Below are positions 7,019-17,062 of a stretch of DNA of 37,590 nucleotides, piece by piece. The stretch covers positions 1 to 37,590 of the forward strand of contig PEQN01000027.1 in assembly GCA_002786225.1 (NCBI GenBank). The letters run 5' to 3'. A program made the position numbers and the translations under genes. The notes below the pieces were generated by a model. It was given only the letters and a program-made list of their open reading frames with translations. It made no database searches and was not told where the DNA came from. The stretch comes from Leptospira sp. Lineage in GTDB: Bacteria; Spirochaetota; Leptospiria; Leptospirales; Leptospiraceae. How positions within the stretch are numbered: position 1 is the stretch's first letter; each line of letters begins with the position of its first letter.

Positions 7019-8386
7019 ATGCAATTTTCCCTTCAACCTTTTTCCTTTTTTCACTTTCACTCAATATCAGGTGGGTCAAAATTCGATACTAATAGTATGG
7101 CAATTGGTCGCTCGGATTCACTTCAAGAATTAATAACTATTTTGGAATCCTTGTTTCCCGAAACTATCATTGGAAGCGACATAAATCTAGTAAAACACCT
7201 ATTCTATTACTTAAAAGCTGATGATAAGGAAATAGATTTTATCTACAATGAAAAACTGGATGTAGCCATAGTTCATGAAATTTACGACGAAACAGTAATG
7301 CTTGATGTACCGAACTTTCACGATGAAGGGCAGAGAAGAGCAAGAATCCGATTTGAAATTATGAACATTATGTACCAATTTGATGTTCTGATTAGTGACT
7401 TACGCAATGATCAAGTGTTGATAAAGATTCCTAGTGAATTGCAATCTATGCAACTTCGTCAATCCAAACGAATTATTGTGGACGATTTATTCATGAATTT
7501 TATCATCTTGTTTCGATCTCTCTCAGGTGGGGCAAGATCCGTTGGTAAAAATCTTTATGCCGAAAGAAGGTATCCTTTCCTCATGCGAGAGATTCGCAAG
7601 GATAAACCTAATCTTAAATTAATCAATATTATGATAACAGATTATATCAAATCTGTATCTAAGTATTTTGATATTGTTATTTATAAACAAGATGAAGAGA
7701 TTGATGACTTTGAGAGATTCATTCGAAAAGCCATTGGTCGAACGGAAAAGTCAATTTATATTTCTGATTGCAATAAATTAGAAAAATATATTGAGCCGAG
7801 TGATGATGAAATACTTACAACTTTTAACTATGAATTCAAAGAACTTGCTGAATCGAATAATGAACTCGAAGCCCTTTCATTCTTTGAAGAACTCTCAAAA
7901 AAAGAAAATCGTCAGTTTTATGTTAGCTATATCTATTCAGCTATTCGAATTTATGATCAGGTAGTTGGCTATATTAAAGTCTATTCAACAGCGATGGAAA
8001 GATTTACAATTACCCATCCCCAAGCTGTATTTATACATGAACTATCTGAAATTGCAAATTATGCTATAACCAAAGTGACCATTCAAGTTTCTTCCTATGA
8101 AACCTATGCTCACACAACTAAAATCATAGACATTTCTATGGATGGTCTACTCTTTGAAATTGGAAATAAAAAATTATTCAATTACCTTAAGCGGCACAAT
8201 ATTTTAAAGATGAATATTCCATTGCTTCCTAATGTGGAACTATCCTTACGTGGAGAGATTGTTCGATTCATAGAAAGGGATGGCTCTTATTTAATTGGAG
8301 TAAACTTTTTTGATTCAAATCCAGACGATATGCTTCATCTAGAGACTTATCTTTTCGAGAAAAGTCTCAATACCATTTCCGAATAA
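7019..8386 (+). CDS. PilZ-like (DUF1577-type) protein, possible c-di-GMP effector
   Basis: Up to 455 residues, cytoplasmic. Two halves of the PilZ c-di-GMP signature are visible but far apart: R147-QSK-R151 (RxxxR) after a YcgR-N-like region, and D371-I-S-M-D-G376 (DxSxxG) in a C-terminal beta-barrel-like region ending about residue 440. The stretch between, residues 190-330, looks like a sensory or GAF-like fold. Leptospiral proteins of this build are, as I recall, grouped as DUF1577; that label is from memory. The first 26 residues are odd (many Phe, His, Ser), and ATG at 7097 (MAIGRSDSL) is a plausible real start; this would leave about 97 bases for the divergent promoters. C-di-GMP binding is inference. 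Confidence 0.7.
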   Translation: MQFSLQPFSFFHFHSISGGSKFDTNSMAIGRSDSLQELITILESLFPETIIGSDINLVKHLFYYLKADDKEIDFIYNEKLDVAIVHEIYDETVMLDVPNFHDEGQRRARIRFEIMNIMYQFDVLISDLRNDQVLIKIPSELQSMQLRQSKRIIVDDLFMNFIILFRSLSGGARSVGKNLYAERRYPFLMREIRKDKPNLKLINIMITDYIKSVSKYFDIVIYKQDEEIDDFERFIRKAIGRTEKSIYISDCNKLEKYIEPSDDEILTTFNYEFKELAESNNELEALSFFEELSKKENRQFYVSYIYSAIRIYDQVVGYIKVYSTAMERFTITHPQAVFIHELSEIANYAITKVTIQVSSYETYAHTTKIIDISMDGLLFEIGNKKLFNYLKRHNILKMNIPLLPNVELSLRGEIVRFIERDGSYLIGVNFFDSNPDDMLHLETYLFEKSLNTISE

Positions 8387-8394
8387 AGATACGA

Positions 8395-9558
8395 TTATTC
8401 AATAAGTTCTAGAATGTCTAAAATAGATGAAGGAACTGTATTGCCTGGAGGGTTGATAGTCAAATAAGTTCGCCCGTGGAATTTGATCTTATCCATAGCC
8501 CTTGCAATATCGGCTGTCTTTTGTTTGCCTGGATTCCATCCGTTTAAATATTCAGAATAAATCAAAATAGCTGTTTGGTGGTAGAGCAAAGAATTCTTGG
8601 AATAAGATTCTGATTCTTGTAAAGCTGTGATGGAATTTTCCCATAACAGATTCTTAGAAATATCTCTTGGTTCAGCATTCAGATACGATTTGTACATAAG
8701 CCATGCTTTAGTAACGGATGTTTCAAATCTTTTACCGAAGTGAGCTTCGCTATCTTTAATTATCTCTAGACCTCTTTTCAACATATCCGTTTTTATCTTA
8801 GGACTAGTGATTCCAAGTTCCATATTCTCTCTAATTAAAGATAAATAATGTTGGTAGAAATTGTATTTTTCTCTGGAATCTGAAAAGGAATCTTTGTATT
8901 TCCATGCAAGAGCAAATTCACCAAGACTAGAAACATTCCATGAGTTTCCTTCTTTTTTGTACATCAAACCAAGAGCGTAGTGAGGATCTGGAAGTTTAGG
9001 ATCGAGTGCAATAGCTTTCTTTAAAAACTTCATAGCCTCAGCATCGCTATCTTGGTAGGCAAGTGCATCTGCCTTACGCTTCAAATCTAAGGCTTCTTCT
9101 GTTTTCTCTGTGATAAGAGGTCTTACAACTGTCATAGGTCGATTCTCTATCATTCGAGTAAATCCTACACCTCGCAACTGTTTGCCAAAAAATGTTGTAT
9201 CAAAGATAGAACGCACATTTATCTCACCAACAATATTTCCATTTCGAAATTGTCTATGGTCTGGGTGTTTTTCAACTAAATACAAGGTCTGACCTACTCT
9301 CACACCTCTTGGATTTAAAATTTTCACAACAACATTATCAGGTCTTGTATCTAAACCAAGTAAGGAGGTAGACTTAGATTCAAGCAATTCTGCTTTTTCA
9401 ATAGATACAACTTCACCAACAACAATCATTCTTTGGGCTTCAGTGCCCTTGTACTTTCGAAAAGAAAATACCAATTCATCTTCTACAGCTTGAGCTGAAA
9501 TCGAGGGGCAGCTTAACAGGCAAACAATGAGAAGGATGATTCTTAAAATTACTTTCAT
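8395..9558 (-). CDS. Exported TPR-repeat protein
   Basis: A 387-residue protein with an N-terminal signal peptide (MKVILRIILLIVCLLSC, then SISAQA as a likely signal peptidase I site; LLSC could alternatively be a lipobox). Residues about 30-140 form a beta-rich domain of SH3/OB kind (MIVVGEVVSIEKAELL, GVRVGQTLYLVEK). Residues about 165-220 carry a TPR pair, including ALDLKRKADALAY and KAIALDPKLPDPHYALGLMY, and the rest is helical. The protein is probably periplasmic or outer-membrane associated and mediates protein contacts. It stands alone between two plus-strand genes; its stop lies 8 bases from that of the PilZ-like gene. Confidence 0.75.
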   Translation of the reverse strand: MKVILRIILLIVCLLSCPSISAQAVEDELVFSFRKYKGTEAQRMIVVGEVVSIEKAELLESKSTSLLGLDTRPDNVVVKILNPRGVRVGQTLYLVEKHPDHRQFRNGNIVGEINVRSIFDTTFFGKQLRGVGFTRMIENRPMTVVRPLITEKTEEALDLKRKADALAYQDSDAEAMKFLKKAIALDPKLPDPHYALGLMYKKEGNSWNVSSLGEFALAWKYKDSFSDSREKYNFYQHYLSLIRENMELGITSPKIKTDMLKRGLEIIKDSEAHFGKRFETSVTKAWLMYKSYLNAEPRDISKNLLWENSITALQESESYSKNSLLYHQTAILIYSEYLNGWNPGKQKTADIARAMDKIKFHGRTYLTINPPGNTVPSSILDILELIE

Positions 9559-9676
9559 AGAAAAATTTAGGATTTCCCTTTACTGATCGACGCTTTTTTG
9601 AATTTTCTAGACAAATACAGGCTCAGCTTCCTTAAAAAAACATTGACAATACCAAGAAAACTACAATGCTTCGGGA

Positions 9677-10993
9677 ATGCTTCAGAAGTTTCTTGCCATC
9701 TTTCAACCTGCACAAGCCATTCCGCGTCTTTCTAACCAAGAAATTGAATTAAGGTATCCTAAGTTTCGGTGGCAAATCTTAGAATCTACCTTTATTGGAT
9801 ATGCTGTTTTCTATTTTGTTCGGGGGAATTTTTCTGTAGTTTCTAAAGAAGTTGGTGAAGCACTTTCTTATTCTAAGAACGACATAGGGGATATACTTTT
9901 TGCTTTCTCCATCTCCTATGCTGTTGGTAAATTTGTTATGGGTTCTTTAAGCGATAGATCGAATCCCAAAATTTTCATGCCCTTTGGTTTGCTTCTTACT
10001 GCCATTTTAAATTTTTCCTTTGGATCTACAGATAGTTTACATGTTCATATTGCTCTTTGGGGATTAAATGGATTAGCCCAGGGTATGGGTTGGCCTCCTT
10101 GTGGAAGATCTTTGGGGCATTGGTACAGTGTTAGAGAACGTGGAACAATATTTGCCACCTGGAATACTGCTCATAATGTGGGTGGTGGTTTAATAGGAGT
10201 CATAGCTGCCTACTCGGCTTCTTATTTTGGCTGGCAGTATGCCTTCTTTGTTCCTGGCATCCTAGCGCTTATTACATCAATTTATTTATTTTTACGTTTA
10301 GTTGATACACCTCAATCCGTGGGACTACCTCCCATTGAAGAATACAATCAGGATTATCCGGAATCCAAAGAAACTCATGAGCAAGAGTTAACAGCTTATC
10401 AGTTGATTGTTGAAAATGTTCTTAAGAACAAATACATTTGGCTATTTGCACTTTCCAATTTCTTTGTATACATGGTTAGATACAGTTTGATTTATTGGGG
10501 TCCTTCTTATTTAAAAGAAATGAAGGGAGCAAGCCTTGAAGGTGGAGGTTTCTCTACTTTAATCTATGAATTTGCAGCTATTGTTCCTACTATTCTTATT
10601 GGATGGATATCCGATAAGACAGGAGGTCGAAGAGGTATGGTAAGTTTACTTTGTATGATCCCTATTTTATTTGCATTTATTGGAATCATTTTCACTCCTC
10701 CTGGTTATTTATGGATAGATCTAAGTTTATTTGCAATCATCGGATTTTTCATCTATCCACCTGTTATGCTACTAGGTGTGTCTGGTTTGGATTATACCTC
10801 AAAGAAAGCAGTTGGAACTGCAGCAGGATTTATCGGTTTTTTTGGTTATACGGGAAGTGCCATACAAGGAAAGGCAATAGGATATTTATCTACTCATTAC
10901 AATTGGAATGTGAGCCTAGGATTTATAGTATGCTCTTGTGTTATGGCTATCATCTTACTTTCCTTCACATGGAATCTTAAGCCTAAGAGTTAA
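9677..10993 (+). CDS. glpT: Organophosphate:phosphate antiporter, glycerol-3-phosphate transporter-like
   Basis: A 438-residue, 12-helix major facilitator protein of the OPA family. It follows E. coli GlpT closely: [43 protein letters not shown] and [15 protein letters not shown]. The substrate residues Arg49, His166 and Arg268 match GlpT Arg45, His165 and Arg269, and the [12 protein letters not shown] segment is GlpT-like rather than UhpT-like. It would import glycerol-3-phosphate in exchange for inorganic phosphate across the inner membrane. An out-of-frame ATG lies 11 bases before the chosen start. The stop overlaps the convergent manA stop by 4 bases. gpsA in the same window uses the same metabolite. 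UhpT/UhpC-type substrates cannot be excluded. Confidence 0.88.
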   Translation: MLQKFLAIFQPAQAIPRLSNQEIELRYPKFRWQILESTFIGYAVFYFVRGNFSVVSKEVGEALSYSKNDIGDILFAFSISYAVGKFVMGSLSDRSNPKIFMPFGLLLTAILNFSFGSTDSLHVHIALWGLNGLAQGMGWPPCGRSLGHWYSVRERGTIFATWNTAHNVGGGLIGVIAAYSASYFGWQYAFFVPGILALITSIYLFLRLVDTPQSVGLPPIEEYNQDYPESKETHEQELTAYQLIVENVLKNKYIWLFALSNFFVYMVRYSLIYWGPSYLKEMKGASLEGGGFSTLIYEFAAIVPTILIGWISDKTGGRRGMVSLLCMIPILFAFIGIIFTPPGYLWIDLSLFAIIGFFIYPPVMLLGVSGLDYTSKKAVGTAAGFIGFFGYTGSAIQGKAIGYLSTHYNWNVSLGFIVCSCVMAIILLSFTWNLKPKS

Positions 10994-11994
10994 TCGAAAT
11001 CACTACCAACTGTGGAAATAATCATTTGAACCTTGGATGAACCTACTACCTGAAAGAGCTGCTCCTCTTGGGTTCCCTTTGCAGTTGCCATAAAGGTATC
11101 ACCTTGCTTAAAGTGCATTCCGTTGCTTAGCTTGATTTCACCAGATAACATAGAGTAGATATGGAATCTTGGCTTTTTAGTGACAACTGGTAGTATAAAA
11201 TCTTCAGGTTCAAATTCGCTTAGATCATCAAGAACCAAAGAATAGATTCTAAACTTATCATTTTCAGTAAGTTCACAAAGTTCACCAGCACCTGCAAAGA
11301 AGGATTCTTTATAAGTAAGTTTTTCTTTTCCTTTGAAAGCTTTGTAATTTAAAACATCCAAAGCCTTATCTAAATGCAATTCTCTTGGTCTGCCATAGTC
11401 ATAAACTCTATAAGTTGAATCGGATGATTGTTGGATTTCCAAAAGCAAAATCCCACCACCTATCGCATGTATGGTGCCAGGCTCTAATAAAAATGCATCC
11501 CCTTTCTTTACTGGATGTGATTTAAGAATAGATTCCGCTTCTTTTTTCTCAACCAGAGATTTGTATTTATCTTTCGTTGTATTCTGATCGAAACCTACGA
11601 CTAATTCTGCATTCGGATCAGCCTGAATGACTATCCATGCTTCTTTCTTGCCTGCATTTTTTGGATCATTTTTTTTCGCATAAGTATCGTTAGGATGAAC
11701 TTGAACGGATAATTTCTCTTTAGCATCAATTATTTTTATTAATAAAGGAAATGATTTACCTTCCATGCCATCACCCAGGATTTCTCTGGGATACATTTTG
11801 TAGAGAGACCGGAAATCTCTGCCTTTCCAAGGAGCATCCAGAACCACCGATTTATCTTCTAAGTAATCCGAAATTTCCCAGGACTCACCTATGTCACCAC
11901 TTGGGATATTTCTTTTTAAAATAGAATCTAACTTTCTACCACCCCAGATTTTATCTTTATAGATAGGGGCAAAACGTAGGATTGAAGGAACCAT
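10990..11994 (-). CDS. manA: Mannose-6-phosphate isomerase, class I
   Basis: A 334-residue cupin enzyme interconverting mannose-6-phosphate and fructose-6-phosphate, feeding GDP-mannose and surface sugar synthesis. Zinc ligands can be placed: His100 in QVHPND, Glu118 in KKEAW and His176 in [17 protein letters not shown] near residue 196 and [13 protein letters not shown] at the N-terminus are also typical of the short Bacillus-type form. It ends convergently on the transporter gene with a 4-base overlap and lies 41 bases after bioF on the same strand, so cotranscription with bioF is possible. No good ribosome binding site precedes the ATG at 11994. Confidence 0.92.
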   Translation of the reverse strand: MVPSILRFAPIYKDKIWGGRKLDSILKRNIPSGDIGESWEISDYLEDKSVVLDAPWKGRDFRSLYKMYPREILGDGMEGKSFPLLIKIIDAKEKLSVQVHPNDTYAKKNDPKNAGKKEAWIVIQADPNAELVVGFDQNTTKDKYKSLVEKKEAESILKSHPVKKGDAFLLEPGTIHAIGGGILLLEIQQSSDSTYRVYDYGRPRELHLDKALDVLNYKAFKGKEKLTYKESFFAGAGELCELTENDKFRIYSLVLDDLSEFEPEDFILPVVTKKPRFHIYSMLSGEIKLSNGMHFKQGDTFMATAKGTQEEQLFQVVGSSKVQMIISTVGSDFD

Positions 11995-12035
11995 AGGGTC
12001 AGTTTTTTATTTGGAGGCTAGTGGAAAAGGAAAAA

Positions 12036-13160
12036 TCAGAAATTACGTACCAAGCAAGCTACATCAAACTCAGTATGATTGGAATGAAGGGAGATACGAA
12101 TTCTAGGTGTAGGAACTGTAGGTGGTCTTATTGCTCGTAGATCGAATCCTTGCTTTTGGAATTTATCAGCCATAGCAAGAGCTTCTTCTTCAGAATTCAG
12201 TAATACGGGAACTATTTGGGAAGTGGAATTTCCGGTTTGGAAAGATTTTGCCTGAAGACCTTCCCTAAGCAAAATTCCAACCTTAGCTAAATGTTCACGT
12301 TCTCTGTCCATATTGGACATCAAATGGAGAGCAGTAATTCCAGCATAAGCAATGGCAGGCATGGGTGCAGTGGAAAAAACAAAACTTCTCATACAATTGA
12401 TAAGATAGTCCCTAGCCTTAGATGTATTACAAGCAATGATACCACCTTCCAAACCAAGTGCCTTACCAAGTGTAAAGATTCGAAAATCAATTTCTGAATA
12501 GGCAGTTCCAAGACCTGAACCCTTCCTACCTTCTACACCAAAAGCATGAGTCTCATCAAGAATCAAACATGTATTATACTTAATCTTCAAATCGACTAGT
12601 TTCTTTACATCCGAACGATCACCGTCCATACTATAAATCGATTCAGCAATAATTATTTTACTATCATCTAGGTTTGATTTCTTTAATTTTGCTTCCAAAT
12701 CATCATAATCTAAATGATTGAAATAGATTTTTTTGGAACCAGCAATCCGAATTCCATCAAGTATGGAAGCATGGTTAAGTCTATCTGTAAAAATTTGTGT
12801 CCGCGAATCAGAAAGTGCATCAATTAATCCAAGATTTGCAACAAATCCATTCGCTACAAATAAACTGGAAATTGTCTGAGTTATTTCACAGATTACATCT
12901 TCTAGATCATTGAATACTTGGTAATGACCTCTAACTAATCTAGATGCTGTTGAGCCCAAGCCTAAATGATTTATCCCCTCATGCATGGCTTCTAATATTT
13001 TAGGGTGATTTGCAAGACCAAGATAATCATTCGAGCAGAAATCTTTGCCTTTAGAAGTTTTCAGTTCTCTCAAAAGAGATCTCTCATTTCTCTTTTGCAA
13101 TTCCTTATCTATCTTAGTATAAATTCCACTCGACATAGATGAACTCTTGTTTCCAATCAT
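12036..13160 (-). CDS. bioF: 8-amino-7-oxononanoate synthase
   Basis: A PLP enzyme of the alpha-oxoamine synthase family, up to 374 residues, joining pimeloyl-CoA (or pimeloyl-ACP) and alanine in biotin synthesis. Motifs: FCSNDYLGLANHP, GSTASRLVRGH, LDETHAFGVEGRKGSGLG, and the Schiff-base lysine in TLGKALGLEGG (Lys233 from the outer start). RPPTVPTPRIRISL near the C-terminus favours BioF over Kbl or HemA. Codon 9, ATG at 13134-13136 (MSSGIYTKID), has a better ribosome binding site (AAGAG 7 bases before) and may be the true start. No other biotin genes are visible here. Divergent from cobB with little room between. Confidence 0.87.
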   Translation of the reverse strand: MIGNKSSSMSSGIYTKIDKELQKRNERSLLRELKTSKGKDFCSNDYLGLANHPKILEAMHEGINHLGLGSTASRLVRGHYQVFNDLEDVICEITQTISSLFVANGFVANLGLIDALSDSRTQIFTDRLNHASILDGIRIAGSKKIYFNHLDYDDLEAKLKKSNLDDSKIIIAESIYSMDGDRSDVKKLVDLKIKYNTCLILDETHAFGVEGRKGSGLGTAYSEIDFRIFTLGKALGLEGGIIACNTSKARDYLINCMRSFVFSTAPMPAIAYAGITALHLMSNMDREREHLAKVGILLREGLQAKSFQTGNSTSQIVPVLLNSEEEALAMADKFQKQGFDLRAIRPPTVPTPRIRISLHSNHTEFDVACLVRNF

Positions 13161-13176
13161 TCAGAGTGAGGATTAG

Positions 13177-13917
13177 ATGCAAGCTTTGGATGAAATTCTA
13201 CTAGAAAAATGTAAAACAGCCAAGCGAGTTGTTGCGATTACGGGTGCAGGAATCTCAGCTGAAAGTGGAATTCCTACTTTTCGCGGTAAGGACGGTTATT
13301 GGAAGAATTACCGTGCGGAAGATCTTGCAAATCTACAGGCATTTGAAAGGAATCCAAATCTTATCTGGGAATGGTACCAAATGCGTATGGCAATATGTAG
13401 AAAGGCAGAACCAAATCCTGGGCACAAAGCAATGGCAGAAATGGAAACTATCTTTCCTGAATTTCATCTTATTACACAAAACGTTGATAACTTACATACC
13501 AGAGCGGGTTCCAAGAATATAACTGAACTTCATGGAAATATATTTACATCAAGATGTACAAAATGTACTTTCAAAACAATACAAGAATCCGATAACTTTA
13601 ACATACCACCTCTTTGCCCAAAATGCAATTCCATTCTACGTCCTCATATTTTATGGTTTGGAGAAACCTATGATACAAAGGTATTAGAAAAATGTAGAGA
13701 ACTATTAAACTCAGCGGATATTCTTTTAATTGTAGGAACATCAGGTCAGGTTACAGTTCCTGTCTACCTCGCCGAAGAAGCAATTCGAGCAGGAGCTTAT
13801 TCGATTGACATCAATCCAGAAAAATCAAGCCTAAGTCAGAAGGTATCCATTCATCTTAGAGGATATTCAGCAAAAATACTACCAGATTTAATTATTCAAT
13901 TAACGGAGATTCGATGA
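13177..13917 (+). CDS. cobB: NAD-dependent protein deacylase, sirtuin class III
   Basis: A 246-residue sirtuin. It removes acyl groups from lysines using NAD. Seen: GAGISAESGIPTFRG (NAD binding), TQNVDNLH, catalytic His119 in ELHGN, a zinc ribbon of Cys127, Cys130, Cys147 and Cys150, and RPHILWFGE. Tyr67 and Arg70 in WYQMR are the Tyr-xx-Arg pair that binds succinyl or malonyl lysine in SIRT5/CobB-type enzymes, so desuccinylase activity is expected besides deacetylation. The ATG is preceded by GAGG at the right distance. The gene overlaps the DUF486 gene by 4 bases (ATGA), forming an operon with two membrane proteins. Confidence 0.93.
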   Translation: MQALDEILLEKCKTAKRVVAITGAGISAESGIPTFRGKDGYWKNYRAEDLANLQAFERNPNLIWEWYQMRMAICRKAEPNPGHKAMAEMETIFPEFHLITQNVDNLHTRAGSKNITELHGNIFTSRCTKCTFKTIQESDNFNIPPLCPKCNSILRPHILWFGETYDTKVLEKCRELLNSADILLIVGTSGQVTVPVYLAEEAIRAGAYSIDINPEKSSLSQKVSIHLRGYSAKILPDLIIQLTEIR

Positions 13918-14270
13918 TCACAATACTTTTACTTATGCTTTCCAATATATTTATGACCTTTGCTTGGTATGGTCATTTAAAATTTTTTAAGGATCATAGT
14001 ATTTTTCAAATAGTTCTTATTTCTTGGGGAATAGCATTTTTTGAATATGCTCTAATGATTCCTGCAAATCGTTTGGGATTCCAGTTTTATAAATTTGAAG
14101 GATTCCAGTTAAAGATCATACAAGAGATTATCACCTTAATAGTCTTTTTACTATTTGCAGTATTTGTGCTTGGCGAGAAAATTAAATGGAATTATATTCT
14201 AAGTTTCGGATTTATTCTGCTCGCTGGATACTTTGCCTTTGCTTTTCCTCGATTGCCTAAAATCCATTAA
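13914..14270 (+). CDS. DUF486-family small membrane protein
   Basis: A 118-residue protein with four membrane helices. The wording LSNIFMTFAWYGHLKF, SWGIAFFEYALMIPANR and LKIIQEIITLIVF is that of the DUF486 family, which is related to small multidrug-type transporters of the DMT superfamily. No transport substrate is known to me. Translation is coupled to cobB by an ATGA overlap, and the next gene starts 19 bases downstream. Confidence 0.88.
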   Translation: MITILLLMLSNIFMTFAWYGHLKFFKDHSIFQIVLISWGIAFFEYALMIPANRLGFQFYKFEGFQLKIIQEIITLIVFLLFAVFVLGEKIKWNYILSFGFILLAGYFAFAFPRLPKIH

Positions 14271-14289
14271 AGAGTCTTTATTTGTAGGT

Positions 14290-15888
14290 ATGAAGAAAGA
14301 AAACCAATCTATCATCCTTCTTGGTTTAAACATAGTTTTATTTTTATGCATTCTTCCCATGATAGAACCCTTCTATGAACTATTTTTTTCAGCAGATCAT
14401 TTTTATTTTCCTGCTTTCTTCCAAGACATTTGGAATCGCCCTCATGAAATCTCAAAATGGAATCTACCACCTGCGCCTACCTTTTTTCCGGATGGAATTG
14501 TATATTTAATAAGCCTTTTACTTTCTTTAGGAAATACTATTGCTTCAATTCATATCTACCTTGTGATTTATACATTTTTACTTTGTATCTTTTCCATTCG
14601 GACTTTGCAGGAATTGCAGGATCTTGAAGTTTGGAGGATCAGAATTATTTTTTTGTTTTGCTTTGCTATTTTATTATTATTTGTAATTCTAAATCAGAAC
14701 AATCTCTTACTTTTGCCATTGTTCATTACAGGTCACCATGGCGGCTCCTTATTAATAGCAATAGCCTTACTAGCCTTTGTTTTAGATAAGAATTTCGTTA
14801 TAAATTACAAATCGGTTATTCCAATCACAATTCTTCTAATTTTTGCAAGATGGAATGATGGAATTTTCCTTACTGTCTTTATGGTTCCATTCTTAGTAAC
14901 AGTATTACTACTAAGTATATTTAGTGCTCACTTGAGAAAATATACATTGCTACCAACTCTCATCATAGCTGTCCTATGTATTTTAATACACCCAAGTAAA
15001 ACCTTTCTCATCAATAAATTTCTCAGTATTTCAGTATACCAACCAGAAAAATTAATTTGGAATGGACTCAAGGATAAAGGAATTCCAAAAGATTTATTTT
15101 CGAATGATGTTATTTCTTTTATAAAAACGCTTCCATTTTATGAATCAGGAATTTTACTTTTAGGACTCACAATCCTTATGCTTTCAATACTTCGAAGTTT
15201 ATATATCTTACTTTCTGAATCAAGAAATTTAACAAAACAGCAAGATGCAGATAGGTTAGTTTTTAAAAATATTTTCTTTTTAGTTTTTATATTTCTCTCT
15301 GTGATTACACAACTAGTATCAATTTTATTAATCCAATATACATTTTCTAAAGATCTTCTTTATGCTTACAGATACTATGGTCCTATATTCTTTCTTCTAT
15401 TTCTTATGATTCCTTACAGTTGCATGGTTTTATTTTCAGCTTTTAGAGGGAAAAATAAAATCCACGCCTTGCTAGGTATAAGCCTAGGAGTCTTACTCTT
15501 TATAAGTATGAACATTCTGATTCCTCCTTTCTACAATTCTAAATTGAAAATTTATTCTAACCCAATCTTAAATTGCATTCAGACTCATCCAGAATTGCAA
15601 TACTTACTCAAGGGATCTTTTGGAGTGGCAGATTATTGGCTAGCAAAACCAGTAACAGTTCTTTCAGATAATCTAATTCAAATTCAAGCAATCAATAACA
15701 TGCAAGCCTATGAGTGGGTAGGAAGAAATCGCATTCTACAAGATGGAGATAAATTTCAATTTGCAATTCTTGGAGAAGGTTCGAGAATCAGTGAGTTACC
15801 CTTTCTAGATAAATACAGGGAACCAAGTGAACGTATCTTTTGTTCAAAGTTTATATTTTTTCTTTATAAAGATGAAAGATCTTTCTGA
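14290..15888 (+). CDS. Polytopic membrane protein, GT-C glycosyltransferase-like
   Basis: About 532 residues with around ten membrane helices. The first loop after helix one has acidic and aromatic residues (FFSADHFYFPAFFQDIW), and the final 100 residues are a soluble, probably periplasmic domain. This plan resembles GT-C type membrane glycosyltransferases that use lipid-linked sugars, but I see no firm family motif. The reading frame is open upstream to a TTG at 14233 inside the DUF486 gene; ATG at 14290 is the more credible start because MKKENQS is followed directly by the first helix. The 3' end overlaps convergent coaB by 25 bases. Confidence 0.7.
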   Translation: MKKENQSIILLGLNIVLFLCILPMIEPFYELFFSADHFYFPAFFQDIWNRPHEISKWNLPPAPTFFPDGIVYLISLLLSLGNTIASIHIYLVIYTFLLCIFSIRTLQELQDLEVWRIRIIFLFCFAILLLFVILNQNNLLLLPLFITGHHGGSLLIAIALLAFVLDKNFVINYKSVIPITILLIFARWNDGIFLTVFMVPFLVTVLLLSIFSAHLRKYTLLPTLIIAVLCILIHPSKTFLINKFLSISVYQPEKLIWNGLKDKGIPKDLFSNDVISFIKTLPFYESGILLLGLTILMLSILRSLYILLSESRNLTKQQDADRLVFKNIFFLVFIFLSVITQLVSILLIQYTFSKDLLYAYRYYGPIFFLLFLMIPYSCMVLFSAFRGKNKIHALLGISLGVLLFISMNILIPPFYNSKLKIYSNPILNCIQTHPELQYLLKGSFGVADYWLAKPVTVLSDNLIQIQAINNMQAYEWVGRNRILQDGDKFQFAILGEGSRISELPFLDKYREPSERIFCSKFIFFLYKDERSF

Positions 15889-16532
15889 AGGTTTGATACC
15901 AATTTCTCAGCTAAGTATTCTTTGGTGCCTGGTCCGATTTGCTTACTCTCGCCCGTTTTGTAGAATAGGGAAATTTCTGATATAACTTCACCGAAACCTA
16001 GATCTTTACCTACTCTATTACCAGCTATCCAATCTAAACCTTTAGCTTCTAACTTGATCTTAGCATTTCGTTCTAAAGATTCTGTCTCGGCAGAAAATCC
16101 TAAGGTCCAAAAATTACCAAAACCAAGTTTAGTTTTCATTAAAGAAACATTTTTTAAAATGTCTGGATTCTCAGTAAATTCCAAAATCAAACCTTGTTCG
16201 CCTATTTGCTTTTTCATCTTCTGATCTTTGGGATGTAAGGGCCTATAATCAGCAGGAGCAGCAGCCATGATAAGTAAAGTATTGTCTTCTAGCTCAGCAA
16301 GTACAGCTTGTAACATATCCTCTGTGGTTTCTACAGATATACACTTTGCATCTTGAACTTTAGAATAATTTCTTTCAACTCCTCCCGCTATATAAACAAT
16401 ATTAGGTGTTAGAATTTTAGCTGAATTTGCTAAATGGAATCCCATTTTACCAGAGGAAGCATTCGAAATATAGCGAACAGGGTCTATCCACTCCCTAGTG
16501 GGTCCACTCGTAACGATTACTTTGTTTATCAT
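15864..16532 (-). CDS. coaB: Phosphopantothenate-cysteine ligase (CoaB), stand-alone
   Basis: A 222-residue enzyme joining cysteine to 4'-phosphopantothenate in coenzyme A synthesis. Seen: [24 protein letters not shown] at the N-terminus (nucleotide binding), AAPADYRP, and KMKKQ in the position of the KIKK loop of CoaB. In most bacteria CoaB is the C-terminal half of the fused Dfp/CoaBC protein; here it is a separate gene overlapping coaC by 4 bases (ATGA). Both halves have proper start and stop codons, so this is an organised split, not a frameshift. Last gene of the gpsA operon. Its end overlaps the membrane protein gene by 25 bases. Confidence 0.92.
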   Translation of the reverse strand: MINKVIVTSGPTREWIDPVRYISNASSGKMGFHLANSAKILTPNIVYIAGGVERNYSKVQDAKCISVETTEDMLQAVLAELEDNTLLIMAAAPADYRPLHPKDQKMKKQIGEQGLILEFTENPDILKNVSLMKTKLGFGNFWTLGFSAETESLERNAKIKLEAKGLDWIAGNRVGKDLGFGEVISEISLFYKTGESKQIGPGTKEYLAEKLVSNLQKDLSSL

Positions 16533-17062
16533 GAATTATAAATTGTGCGAATAGCTTCTTCAATCTTTGAGATGTCTGCAAGTTTACCTTGTCCTTCATC
16601 TCCACATATTACGATTCCATCTTGAGGAGAAAGTATCTGAACGGAGTCTTTCATTAATGTTTGTATATTTCTTTGGGTGGATGGATGCGACCACATACCT
16701 GGATTCATTGCTGGAGCAATTAGTATAGGACATTGTGCTGCAAGATAAGTAGAACTAACTAAATCATCAGCTATCCCATTCGCACATTTGGCTATTGTGT
16801 TTGCTGTGGCAGGAACTATAGCCATTAAAGCAATTCCATTTTTAGCTTCTATGTGAGGCATGCCTGATCCATACTCATCAACTAATACAGGTTTGCCTGT
16901 CAAAGCTTCAAATGTAATTCTACCGACAAAATGGGTAGAATTAGGAGTCATGATAACTCTGGTTGAGATTCCAGATTTAACTAGACTACGGACAAGATCA
17001 CAAGTTTTGTAGGCTGCTATGCTTCCAGTAACAGCGATTAAAACATCACCCTTTTTAGTCAT
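16529..17062 (-). CDS. coaC: Phosphopantothenoylcysteine decarboxylase (CoaC), stand-alone
   Basis: A 177-residue flavoprotein that decarboxylates phosphopantothenoylcysteine to phosphopantetheine. Seen: [16 protein letters not shown] (FMN binding), the catalytic His in [13 protein letters not shown] (substrate binding), and the flexible flap [11 protein letters not shown] containing the active cysteine. Size matches the CoaC half of Dfp or the eukaryote/streptococcal stand-alone form. It overlaps the CorC-like gene upstream and coaB downstream, each by 4 bases, so the three are translated in series. Confidence 0.93.
   Translation of the reverse strand: MTKKGDVLIAVTGSIAAYKTCDLVRSLVKSGISTRVIMTPNSTHFVGRITFEALTGKPVLVDEYGSGMPHIEAKNGIALMAIVPATANTIAKCANGIADDLVSSTYLAAQCPILIAPAMNPGMWSHPSTQRNIQTLMKDSVQILSPQDGIVICGDEGQGKLADISKIEEAIRTIYNS

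Noticed and set aside
9643..9671. TTGACA as a -35 for the GlpT-like gene
   Set aside because: The nearest -10-like TACAAT is only 13 bases away, too close for a sigma70 promoter.
10651..10980. 109-residue open frame on the plus strand
   Set aside because: Shifted frame of the GlpT-like gene with unnatural Cys, Tyr and His content.
15864..17062. coaB and coaC as a frameshifted CoaBC fusion
   Set aside because: Each has its own start and stop with an ATGA overlap, full-length motifs, and usual lengths, so the split is genuine.
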